Assembly (NCBI RefSeq): GCF_002846415.1
Contig: NZ_PJMX01000001.1
Span: 5,456,001-5,520,000 of the forward strand
DNA: 64,000 bases
Direction: 5' to 3'
From: Streptomyces sp. TLI_146
GTDB lineage: Bacteria > Actinomycetota > Actinomycetes > Streptomycetales > Streptomycetaceae
The position numbers were made by a program, and so were the translations under genes. Below are positions 1-8,698 of this stretch, in pieces. The notes below the pieces were generated by a model. The model was not told where the DNA came from, did no database searches, and saw only the letters and a program-made list of their open reading frames with translations. Position 1 is the stretch's first letter, and each line of letters starts with the position of its first letter.

Positions 1-1
1 C

Positions 2-1795
2 ATCGACGACGACGAGAAGCGCCGGCTGATCACGCGCACCCTGCGTGAGGCCAAGGCGATCGCCCGGATCCGCAACACCAGCGCGGTCACGGTCTACGAC
101 GTCGTGGACGAGGACGACCGGCCGTGGATCGTCATGGAACTCGTCGAGGGCAAGTCGCTCGCCGAAGCGGTGCGCGAGGACGGGGTGCTGACGCCGCGCC
201 GGGCCGCCGAGGTCGGGCTCGCCATCCTCGACGTGCTGCGCTCCGCCCACCGCGAGGGCATCCTGCACCGCGATGTGAAGCCGTCCAACGTGCTCATCGC
301 CGAGGACGGCCGGGTCGTGCTCACCGACTTCGGCATCGCCCAGGTCGAGGGCGACCCCTCCATCACCTCGACGGGCATGCTCGTCGGCGCGCCCTCGTAC
401 ATCTCGCCGGAGCGCGCCCGCGGCCACAAGCCCGGCCCGGCCGCCGACCTGTGGTCGCTCGGCGGCTTGCTCTACGCGTGCGTGGAGGGCGTCCCGCCGT
501 ACGACAAGGGCTCCGCTATCGCGACGCTCACCGCGGTGATGACCGAGCCGGTGGACCCGCCGACCAACGCGGGACCGCTCCTGGAGAAGGTCATCTACGG
601 CCTGCTCGCCAAGGACCCCGAGCAGCGGCTCGACAACGAGGCGGCGCGGGCGCTGCTCACCGAGGTGCTGCACGCCCCGGAGCAGGCCGTGCGGGCACCG
701 GAGCCGGTGTCGTCCGAGGTGACCCGGGTCGTCGCGCTGCCCCCCGTGCCCGGCGAGCCCAAGGGCGACGCGGGTGCCAAGGCGAAGGAGGTGGCCGACG
801 CGGCCGCCGACCGGATGCGCGGCGCGTTCAAGTCCGTGCGGAACGCGGCTGCGGCCGCGCAGACCACGGCCAAGGAGAAGGCGAAGGACAAGGCGGCGGG
901 CAGAGCGGCCGCCAAGCCGGTCGCCGCGGCCGGGTCCGTGCCCGTCGCGCCCCCGGCACCGTCCGGGCCGCCCGCGCCGGTGCGGGCCCCGCTCACCGAT
1001 GTCGTCCCGCGCCGGACGCTGGTGATCATCGCGGTCGTCGCGGCGCTGGCCGTGCTCGGGACGGTGCTCGCGGTCGCGTTCAGCGGCGGCGACGACGACA
1101 AGGGCAAGGGTGGCAAGGGCGACAACAAGGCGTCCAGCGGCGTAACCGCGGGCGGCGACGGCAGCGGCAAGGGCAAGACCGGCGGCACCCAGGGCACGGG
1201 CACCGGCCAGCAGCAGGGCCAGGGGCAGACCCAGACCCAGGGCCAGAGCGGCGGCAAGACCCCCGCGTCCCCCCAGACCCCCGGGTCCGGGGCCACGTCC
1301 GGGTCCGCGTCCGGGGGCAACGGGGCGGGCGCCAACCTGCCCAGCGGGTACTCCATGCTCACCGACGCCGACTTCCACTTCTCCATGGCCATGCCCGCCG
1401 GGTTCCACCGTACCGGCATAGCCGGGGCCAACTCCGGCGGCATATACAGCGCCAACGGCGGCTTCCCGCGCATCCAGGTCGACTTCAACGCCAAGCCGAC
1501 CGACGACGCCCGGCGGGCCTGGCTGGAGCTGGCCGGCGCGGTCGCCGGGAGCAGCAGCAACTACCACCTGCTCGGCATACAGAAGGTCGACTACAAGGGG
1601 TACCCGACGGTCGCCGACTGGCAGTTCGAGCGCGACCAGGGCGGCGAGCGGGTACGGATACTCAACCGCGGCTTCAAGGTCGACGGTTCGCACGGCTACG
1701 CGATCATGGTCACCTGCAAGACGGCCGAGTGGGACACGGACGCGTGCGTGACGCTGCGCAAGACGGCGTTCGACACGTTCAGCCCCAAGGACTGA
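2..1795 (+). CDS. Membrane-anchored Ser/Thr protein kinase, 5'-truncated by window edge
   Basis: The reading frame is open from base 2, so the start codon and glycine-rich loop lie outside the window. The visible part has the catalytic loop HRDVKPSN (about nt 266), the DFG motif (about nt 326) and SPE where most kinases have APE. A Lys/Ala-rich juxtamembrane stretch, one membrane helix (nt 1018-1080), a Gly/Ser/Gln-rich linker and an extracytoplasmic domain of about 145 residues follow. PknB-type kinases of this layout phosphorylate cytoplasmic proteins in response to envelope signals. The ectodomain resembles those of the next four genes, so this is the first visible member of a tandem array. 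The active-site residues present suggest an active kinase. Confidence 0.93.
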   Translation: MDDDEKRRLITRTLREAKAIARIRNTSAVTVYDVVDEDDRPWIVMELVEGKSLAEAVREDGVLTPRRAAEVGLAILDVLRSAHREGILHRDVKPSNVLIAEDGRVVLTDFGIAQVEGDPSITSTGMLVGAPSYISPERARGHKPGPAADLWSLGGLLYACVEGVPPYDKGSAIATLTAVMTEPVDPPTNAGPLLEKVIYGLLAKDPEQRLDNEAARALLTEVLHAPEQAVRAPEPVSSEVTRVVALPPVPGEPKGDAGAKAKEVADAAADRMRGAFKSVRNAAAAAQTTAKEKAKDKAAGRAAAKPVAAAGSVPVAPPAPSGPPAPVRAPLTDVVPRRTLVIIAVVAALAVLGTVLAVAFSGGDDDKGKGGKGDNKASSGVTAGGDGSGKGKTGGTQGTGTGQQQGQGQTQTQGQSGGKTPASPQTPGSGATSGSASGGNGAGANLPSGYSMLTDADFHFSMAMPAGFHRTGIAGANSGGIYSANGGFPRIQVDFNAKPTDDARRAWLELAGAVAGSSSNYHLLGIQKVDYKGYPTVADWQFERDQGGERVRILNRGFKVDGSHGYAIMVTCKTAEWDTDACVTLRKTAFDTFSPKD

Positions 1796-1901
1796 GCAGG
1801 CCACGTATCGTGAGAGCTCGCGGACCGTACGCAGCCATAATGGGCCGGTAATCGACCGGAATTGACGGTTTCGCGGGAACAGCGCGCTGTGGGGAGGCGT
1901 C

Positions 1902-4900
1902 GTGGACGACTACGCGGGTCGGGTGCTCGCCGACCGCTATCGGCTGCCGCTGCCTTCCTCCGACGAGTACGAGCCCGTCGAGACCCGGGCCTTCGACACC
2001 TACAGCGGACAGGAAGTCCTGGTGCGGCAGGTGCCGTTGCCGGAGGTCGTGGACGCGGAGGTGCAGGGCGCGGACGGGCGGTACGGGGACGGGTACGGCT
2101 CCGGAGCCGCGCGGCGGCCCGCCGACCCCGCGCTGCGGCGGGCGATCGAGGCTGCCCAGGCGGCCGCGCAGATCCCCGACCACCCCCGGCTCGACCAGGT
2201 CTTCGACGTCTTCGCGGAGGACGGCTCGCTGTGGATCGTCAGCGAGCTCGTCATGGCCAGGCCGTTGGCCGCGCTGCTTGCCGAGCAGCCGATGGCGCCG
2301 TACCGGGCGGCGGAGGTCGCCTCCGACGTACTGACCGCGCTGCGCGTGCTGCACGCGCACGGCTGGACGCACCGCAACATCACCGAGCGCACGGTGTTGA
2401 TATGCGACGACGGCCGCGTAATGCTGACCGGCCTGGCGGCCGGCGCGGCGGAGGAGGCGCTGTGCGGCTATGTGGTGGTGCCGCCACCGCCGGGCGAGGA
2501 GAGCGACGACTTCGGCGTACCGGGGGAGGCGGGCGCGGCTGACCCCGCCGAGTCCGAGTGGCCGGGTGCCCAGGACCCCGCGTATGCCCCGGACTCCCGG
2601 CATTCGGCGGACTCCCCGTATGCCCAGGACTTCGAGGGCTCCCCGGGCTCCCCGGGCTCCCCGGGCTCCCCGGGCTCCCGGGACTTCGGCGGTCCGGACG
2701 CGCCCGGCGCCCCCTACAGCGCCCCCGACCGCTCCGACCGCTCCGACCGCTCCGACCGCTCCGACCGTCCCACCGGGGCTCGCCCCGACGCGCGCCTGGG
2801 CCCGGCCGCCCAGGCCGCCCCCACGCCGCACCCCGCCCCCCTGCCCTCGACCAGGGCGCCCGCCCTGCCCGCGGGGTGGTCCCCGGCGGGGCCGAGCGGC
2901 GACGAACAGGGCGGTGGCCCCTCGGGGGTCACGCGGGCCGGGGCCATCGCGGCGTACCGGGCCGGGGCGCGGGCCGCCGCGCGCGTGGACGACGCCTCGG
3001 CCGCGCTGCCGGGGCCGCGTTCCGAGCTCGCCCAGGCCGAGTTGGAGGGGGTCTGGCGCGACCCAGCGGACCAGGGCATGTACGACCCGGTGAGCGGGAC
3101 GCGGGTGCCGCGTTCGCCCGCGGCGGGAGCGGGGACGTCGGCGGCCAGTCCGTACGCCGTGGAGGAGGGCCCGGACTCGGGGCGCACGAGGCGTGCGTAC
3201 GACCCGGTGACCGGCCGCTGGGTCCCCCGCCCCGCGCAGGCCCGCGCGACGGACCCGCAATCCGAGAGCTCCGGCCGTCAGGCGTCGCAACTGGGCCCGG
3301 CCCACCCCACGGACTCGTACACCGAGGCCTCCGGCCGTCAAACGCCACAACTCGGTCCCGCCCACCCCACGGACCCGCACCCCCACGCCCAACTCCCCCG
3401 CCTCGAAGCTCCGCACGCCGCGCAGCCCACGCACGCCGCGCAGCCCACGCACGCCGCGCAGCCCACCCACGTCGCGCATCCCACCCACTCCGCCCAGCCC
3501 ACACAGTCCGCGCACCCCGACCCGTCGTCCCGTACCGATCGGCACCCCCGTCCCCCCGCCACCACCGGGCCGCCGCCCTCCGCCGAGCCGCGGCCCGCGC
3601 TTCCGCATGCCGTGGGGGCCGGGGCCGAGGCGTTGCGGGCCGATGCGCAGCGGCAGACGCATGTCAGCGCGCCCGTGCACGTCCGGGAGGGTGGCTGGGA
3701 GGCGGTCGTGCCGCAGCGGCACGGCAATGGGTACCGGGGACCCGCCACGCGGCTCGCCGCCGAGCGGGCGCGGCAGACGCGGATCGCCGTCGTCGGGGCC
3801 GTCACCGAGCGGTGGGCGCCCGAGCAGGCCGGGCCGGTGCACGAGAACTGGCGGCTGGCGCCGCCGATCGGGCCCGCCACCGATCTGTGGGCGCTGGGCG
3901 CGCTGCTCTTCCGGGCCGTGCAGGGGCACGCGCCGTACCCGGAGGAGAGCGCCGTCGAGCTGGTGCAGATGGTGTGCGGCGAGCCGCCCGCGTTCGCCGA
4001 GGAGTGCGGTCCGCTGCGGCCGGTGGTCGAGTCGCTGCTGCGCCAGGACCCCACCGAGCGCCCGGACTTCGAGGAGCTGCGCGGCTGGCTGCGCTCGATC
4101 GTGCGGTCCGCGCCGGAGCCGGACGCGGGCTCCGAGATCGTCCCGCTGCCCGCGCCCGACGCGACCCGGCTGCCGATCGTGCGGCGCCGGGGCGAGCTCG
4201 TCCGGCGCCGCCGCGCGGGCCGCTCGGCCTCCGGCGAGCACGGCCGCCACCGCCAGCAGCGCCGTACGCAGCCCCGCAGGCCCGACCGGCGAGCCGCGCC
4301 GGACCTGGCCGACTACGCCCCGCCCAGGCCCGCCCCCAGGTCCACGCCCAAGTCCCGCCAGTCCACCCCGCGTCCACGTACGCGCGCGCCCCGTTCGCTG
4401 GGCCGCACCCTCGTCCTGCTGGTCCTGTTACTCCTCGCCGCGGCGCTCGCGTACGCCGTGTTCTTCATGCCCAAGGCCGGGACGAAGGACGAGGGCAAGG
4501 CCGACAACGGGGGCGCCCCGTCCGCCCGTACGGGCACGAGCGCGCCGCCGGCTACGCCGGAGCCCAGCACCTCCGGCCGCACCGGTACGCCCTCGGCGCC
4601 GCGGACGCAGACCACCGCGCCCGGCGGACAGCCGCCCGCCAAGGGGTATGTGCTGCGCGACGACCCCGAGGGGTTCCGGACCGCGGTCGATCCGTCGTTC
4701 CAGCGGCGGCCCATCAACGACGCCGGACAAGTCCGTTATGTCGGCGGCGACTTCACTCTCCTCGTGGTGCCCGGCCGGGACGCCGTCAAGGACGTCGGCG
4801 ACGACCCGCTCGCCTACCAGCGGGACAAGGAGCGCGAACTCCAGCCGTTCCGGGACTCGGCGTGGGCCACCGCGACGGGGTTGCGGCGGGTCGACATCGG

Positions 4901-5090
4901 CCGGAAGGTCACCGCCGAGGGGCAGTTCACCTGGCGCGACAGCACCGGCCGTACGGTTTACGTCCGCAATCAAGTCATGATCATAAATGGCCGGTATCAC
5001 GCGGTCGTCGTCATCGGCCCGGAGCCGCAGCGGGACAAGGTGACGGAGATCTATACACAGGCCACGGCCGCCTACAGCGCCACTCGTTGA
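1902..5090 (+). CDS. Pseudokinase of the Ser/Thr kinase array with a long insertion in the kinase fold
   Basis: The GTG start has GGGGAGG five bases upstream. This 1062-residue protein looks like a kinase that has lost catalysis: the VAVK lysine is replaced (VLVRQ near 40-44), HRD is HRN (157-159) and DFG is TGL (176-178). The fold is then split by about 445 residues (roughly 190-635) of low-complexity Pro/Ala/Ser/His sequence with internal repeats, such as runs of GSP and DRS, seven HxxQPT-like units, two SGRQxxQLGPAHPTD units and two YDPVxGxxVPR units. The C-lobe resumes with ATDLWALGALL (about 657). One membrane helix (836-856) and an ectodomain like those of its neighbours follow. Codon 843 is TTA (nt 4428-4430), so translation may need the bldA tRNA. 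It may scaffold or regulate the flanking kinases; that is inference. Confidence 0.88.
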   Translation: MDDYAGRVLADRYRLPLPSSDEYEPVETRAFDTYSGQEVLVRQVPLPEVVDAEVQGADGRYGDGYGSGAARRPADPALRRAIEAAQAAAQIPDHPRLDQVFDVFAEDGSLWIVSELVMARPLAALLAEQPMAPYRAAEVASDVLTALRVLHAHGWTHRNITERTVLICDDGRVMLTGLAAGAAEEALCGYVVVPPPPGEESDDFGVPGEAGAADPAESEWPGAQDPAYAPDSRHSADSPYAQDFEGSPGSPGSPGSPGSRDFGGPDAPGAPYSAPDRSDRSDRSDRSDRPTGARPDARLGPAAQAAPTPHPAPLPSTRAPALPAGWSPAGPSGDEQGGGPSGVTRAGAIAAYRAGARAAARVDDASAALPGPRSELAQAELEGVWRDPADQGMYDPVSGTRVPRSPAAGAGTSAASPYAVEEGPDSGRTRRAYDPVTGRWVPRPAQARATDPQSESSGRQASQLGPAHPTDSYTEASGRQTPQLGPAHPTDPHPHAQLPRLEAPHAAQPTHAAQPTHAAQPTHVAHPTHSAQPTQSAHPDPSSRTDRHPRPPATTGPPPSAEPRPALPHAVGAGAEALRADAQRQTHVSAPVHVREGGWEAVVPQRHGNGYRGPATRLAAERARQTRIAVVGAVTERWAPEQAGPVHENWRLAPPIGPATDLWALGALLFRAVQGHAPYPEESAVELVQMVCGEPPAFAEECGPLRPVVESLLRQDPTERPDFEELRGWLRSIVRSAPEPDAGSEIVPLPAPDATRLPIVRRRGELVRRRRAGRSASGEHGRHRQQRRTQPRRPDRRAAPDLADYAPPRPAPRSTPKSRQSTPRPRTRAPRSLGRTLVLLVLLLLAAALAYAVFFMPKAGTKDEGKADNGGAPSARTGTSAPPATPEPSTSGRTGTPSAPRTQTTAPGGQPPAKGYVLRDDPEGFRTAVDPSFQRRPINDAGQVRYVGGDFTLLVVPGRDAVKDVGDDPLAYQRDKERELQPFRDSAWATATGLRRVDIGRKVTAEGQFTWRDSTGRTVYVRNQVMIINGRYHAVVVIGPEPQRDKVTEIYTQATAAYSATR

Positions 5091-5211
5091 CGCTTCATAG
5101 GTTGCCTCAGACACATACCTCCTGGTAGGTGCGCCGCAAGGTGCCCCCGAGGTTCCCTGGCCGGAATCCGCTCCGTAACCTTGCCCCTTAAGAACCGGCC
5201 GGGCGGGGGAC

Positions 5212-6849
5212 GTGGAACAGAACCAGAGCAAGAGCGGGCAGGGCGCGGAAGCGGTGGCGACAGGGCTGCTGCTGGCCGGGCGCTACCGGCTCGGCGACAC
5301 CATCGGCCGGGGCGGCATGGGCAAGGTCTGGCGCGCCCACGACGAGGTCCTGCACCGCACGGTGGCCGTCAAGGAGCTGACCGCCGCGCTGTACGTGGCG
5401 GAGGCGGACCGCGTGGTGTTGCACGCGCGTACGCAGAAAGAGGCGCGGGCCGCGGCCCGCATCACCCACCCCGGCGTGGTCACCGTCCACGACGTGCTCG
5501 ACCACGACAACCGCCCCTGGATCGTGATGCAGTACGTCGACGGGCCCTCGCTCGCCGACGCCGTGAAGGCCTCCGAGACCGGGCGGATCGAGGCCCGCGA
5601 GGCTGCCCGCATCGGACTGCACGTCCTGGGCGCGCTGCGCGCCGCGCACGCCGCGGGCGTGCTGCACCGCGACGTCAAGCCCGGCAACGTGCTGCTCGCC
5701 CGGGACGCGCGCGTGCTGCTCACGGACTTCGGGATCGCCGCCATCGAGGGCGACGCCACGATCACCCGGACCGGTGAACTCGTCGGCTCCATCGACTATC
5801 TGGCGCCCGAGCGGGTACGAGGAGGACAGCCCGGTCCCGCCTCCGACCTGTGGTCCCTCGGCGCCACGCTCTACACGGCCGTCCAGGGCCAGTCGCCCTT
5901 CCGCCGCTCCTCGCCCATCTCCACCATGCAGGCGGTGGTGAACGAGGAGCCGCCGCCCGCCACGCACGCGGGCGCGCTGGCGCCGGTGATCACCGCCCTG
6001 CTGCGCAAGGAGCCCGAGGACCGCCCCTCGGCCGAAGAGGCCGAGCGGATGTTCCTGGAGGCGATGGAGGGACGCGAGCCCAAGGCGGCGCACGAGTACG
6101 TGCCGACCCGTCAGGTCTCCGAGTCCGAACTGCGGGCGGCCACCGCCCCGGTGGGCACCTCCGGGACGGTCCGCACCCCCGCCCCCGAAGCGGTCGCGCC
6201 CCCTCCGGCGCGCCCCGCCCGGAGAAAGCGCGGGCGGACCGTCGCCCTGGTCGTCGCGCTGGCGGCCGTCCTCGGCGGCGCGGCGGGTCTGGCGGCCCTG
6301 AAGTACCGCGACAGCGGCGGTGACTCGGGGACCACCACCACGACCCAGTCGCCGGGCGTCAAGCCGGGCAAGACGCCCAAGAGCGACGCGTCCGTGCCCG
6401 ACGGCTGGAAGCGGGTGAAGGACCCGGCCGGGTTCAGCCTCTTCGTGCCCGAGGGCTGGAAGCGCCAGATGTTCGGCAAGGAGACCGACTACACGCCGGA
6501 CAACGGACGTCACTACATACGTGTCAGCGTCGGCAAGCCCGACTTCGAGAACCCGTACACGCACCAGCTGGACCTGGAGAAGACGCTCAAGAAGCGGGTG
6601 CCCACGTACCAGCGGGTGATGCTGAAGCCCAACACCTTCCGGGACCAGGTGAACTCCTCGCTCTGGGAGTTCACCTTTGTGGAGAAGACGCGCTTCCCGG
6701 GCAGGCGGCACGCGATCGACCAGATGTACTTCGCCGACAACGGCAGCGTCGAGTACGCGATCTACATGTCCGGGCCGGAGTCCGACTGGGACACCACCCG
6801 CGAGCAGTTCGACACGGTGCTGCGCGGCTGGCGGCCGCCGCCGAACTGA
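5212..6849 (+). CDS. Membrane-anchored Ser/Thr protein kinase
   Basis: The 545-residue protein starts at GTG after a GGCGGGGGA ribosome site. Kinase landmarks are intact: glycine loop IGRGGMGKV (31-39), VAVK lysine 54, HRDVKPGN with Asp154, DFG 172-174 and APE 198-200. A membrane helix follows at 343-363, then a Thr-rich linker and an extracytoplasmic domain (about 395-545) starting PDGWKRVKDPAGFSLFVPEGW. That signature recurs in the neighbouring kinases and in the protein at 62970-63983. Expected to be an active transmembrane kinase of the PknB type. A -10-like TAACCT lies at 5176-5181, so it may have its own promoter. Confidence 0.95.
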   Translation: MEQNQSKSGQGAEAVATGLLLAGRYRLGDTIGRGGMGKVWRAHDEVLHRTVAVKELTAALYVAEADRVVLHARTQKEARAAARITHPGVVTVHDVLDHDNRPWIVMQYVDGPSLADAVKASETGRIEAREAARIGLHVLGALRAAHAAGVLHRDVKPGNVLLARDARVLLTDFGIAAIEGDATITRTGELVGSIDYLAPERVRGGQPGPASDLWSLGATLYTAVQGQSPFRRSSPISTMQAVVNEEPPPATHAGALAPVITALLRKEPEDRPSAEEAERMFLEAMEGREPKAAHEYVPTRQVSESELRAATAPVGTSGTVRTPAPEAVAPPPARPARRKRGRTVALVVALAAVLGGAAGLAALKYRDSGGDSGTTTTTQSPGVKPGKTPKSDASVPDGWKRVKDPAGFSLFVPEGWKRQMFGKETDYTPDNGRHYIRVSVGKPDFENPYTHQLDLEKTLKKRVPTYQRVMLKPNTFRDQVNSSLWEFTFVEKTRFPGRRHAIDQMYFADNGSVEYAIYMSGPESDWDTTREQFDTVLRGWRPPPN

Positions 6850-7012
6850 CCGGCGCGCGGGCCGCGCCGCGCGCCCGCCCTCGCCTCCCGTGCCCGCCCC
6901 CGCCCCCGCTTTCCGCGCCCGCCCGGTCGATTCCGTCTCGTGACCTCGCGCCCCGCTGCGGCGCGGCCCCGTGCGGCATGATGGCCACAGGACCAATGAG
7001 CGAGGGGAAGCG

Positions 7013-8605
7013 GTGCCCGCACCAGCCAGTGATCCGCGTGGTGGCGCGGCCGAGGACCGTCTCATCGCCGGACGTTACCGGCCGACGGCCCGGCTCGGCC
7101 GTGGCGGCATGGGCACCGTCTGGCGCGCCACCGACCAGCTCCTGAACCGCCAGGTCGCCGTCAAGGAGCTGCACCCCGACGGCGGCGCCCCCGCCACCGC
7201 CGCACTGCGCGAGGCCCGCGCCGTGGCGCAGTTCAAGCACCCGCACGTCATCGTCGTCCACGACGTCGTCGAGCAGGACGGGCGCTCGTACATCGTGATG
7301 GAGCTGGTCGAGGGCGGCTCGCTCGCCGACCGGCTGCGCGGCAGCGGCCCGGTCGACGCCCGCGAGGCGGCCCGCATCGGCATCGCGCTCCTCGGCGCGC
7401 TCAGCACCGCGCACCGCCAGGGCGTGCTCCACCGCGACCTCAAGCCCGCCAACGTCCTCCTGGAGGAGGGCACCGGCCGGGTCGTCCTCACCGACTTCGG
7501 CATCGCGCAGCTGCCGGGCTCCACCACGATCAGCGAGGAAGGGGCGTTCGTCGGCTCGCCCGAGTACACCTCGCCGGAGCGGATGCAGGGCGCCGCCGCC
7601 GGGCCCGAGTCCGATCTGTGGTCGCTCGGCGCGCTGCTGTGCGCCGCCCTGAGCGGCGAATCACCCTTCCACCGGGACTCGTTGGGCGGGGTGCTGCACG
7701 CGGTGGTCTTCGACGAGATCCGCCCGCCCGAGGCCGCCACCCCGCTGCTGCCGGTGGTGCGCGGCCTCCTGGAGCGCGACCCCGGGCGCAGGCTCGCCGC
7801 CGACGAGGCGCAGGAGCTGCTGCGCGCGTACGTGGCGACCGGGTCCACTCCCGTCGCGCCCCGGCACTACACGCCCACCGAGCGGGTCGCCGTGGCGAAG
7901 CCGGCGGGCGGCTCCCGGACCAGGACCGCGCTGATCGCGGCCGCCCTGGTCGTCCTCCTCGGCGGCGCGGGCGCGACCGCCGCGATGCTGCTCAGCGGCG
8001 ACGACGAGGGCGGACGGGCGCAGGCCGCAGCGGGCGGCGGCGCCACCACGGCGACAGTCACCGCGTCGGGGTCCGCCTCCGCCTCCGCCTCGGTGGAGCC
8101 GGGCCCGCCCGGCCCCACGGTGACGGTCACCCGGGCCGGCGAGCCCGTCCCGGTGGGCACGGCACCCGTCGGGTACCGGCATGTGCGCGACCCCGACGGC
8201 TTCGGCCTCACGGTCCCGGCGGGCTTCGTCCGTACCACCGACGACCGACGCGTCTTCTATGTGTCGCCGGACGGGGCCTTCCGGCTCGGCATCCGGCTGC
8301 AGAACGCCGTCTCCGGCGGCCCGCTGGGCGTGATGCGCAACGCCCACGCCAACGGGCCCGACACCAACCCCGGTTACCGGGGCGGCAAGGTCGTCGCCAC
8401 CACCCACCAGGGCCATGACGCGGCGCTGTGGGAGTTCAGCTGGAACGGCTTCACCACCCGCGAGGGCCCCCGGCACACCTACGACGAGTGCTGGGACGAG
8501 AACGGGAAGATGTACGACGTGTGGGTCTCGGCGCCGCTGGCCCGGCTCGACGAGGCCAAGCGGCACTTCGACACGGCACTCGACTCCTTCACGCCGTCGG
8601 CCTGA
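7013..8605 (+). CDS. Membrane-anchored Ser/Thr protein kinase
   Basis: I chose the GTG at 7013 because GAGGGGAAG lies just upstream; the frame stays open back to a GTG at 6971 without a good ribosome site. The protein has 530 residues: glycine loop LGRGGMGTV, VAVK lysine 51, HRDLKPAN with Asp142, DFG from 161, and SPE at 187-189 in place of APE, as in the first kinase. A membrane helix (305-327) leads into a Ser/Ala-rich linker and an ectodomain beginning GYRHVRDPDGFGLTVPAGF. It contains the residues needed for catalysis. The tandem position and shared ectodomain suggest origin by duplication within the array. Confidence 0.94.
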   Translation: MPAPASDPRGGAAEDRLIAGRYRPTARLGRGGMGTVWRATDQLLNRQVAVKELHPDGGAPATAALREARAVAQFKHPHVIVVHDVVEQDGRSYIVMELVEGGSLADRLRGSGPVDAREAARIGIALLGALSTAHRQGVLHRDLKPANVLLEEGTGRVVLTDFGIAQLPGSTTISEEGAFVGSPEYTSPERMQGAAAGPESDLWSLGALLCAALSGESPFHRDSLGGVLHAVVFDEIRPPEAATPLLPVVRGLLERDPGRRLAADEAQELLRAYVATGSTPVAPRHYTPTERVAVAKPAGGSRTRTALIAAALVVLLGGAGATAAMLLSGDDEGGRAQAAAGGGATTATVTASGSASASASVEPGPPGPTVTVTRAGEPVPVGTAPVGYRHVRDPDGFGLTVPAGFVRTTDDRRVFYVSPDGAFRLGIRLQNAVSGGPLGVMRNAHANGPDTNPGYRGGKVVATTHQGHDAALWEFSWNGFTTREGPRHTYDECWDENGKMYDVWVSAPLARLDEAKRHFDTALDSFTPSA

Positions 8606-8698
8606 TCCGCCCCCGTCCGCCGGTGGCCGTGTCACGGGTCCGCATCCCCTCGCCCGCCCCGGTTGGTGTCGGCACGGGCCGTTAGACAGGATGTGTGC

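Noticed and set aside
1779..4250. 823-residue open frame on the minus strand across the pseudokinase gene
   Set aside because: It is a GC-skew shadow of the opposite-strand gene: no ribosome site, no recognisable domain, and implausible composition.
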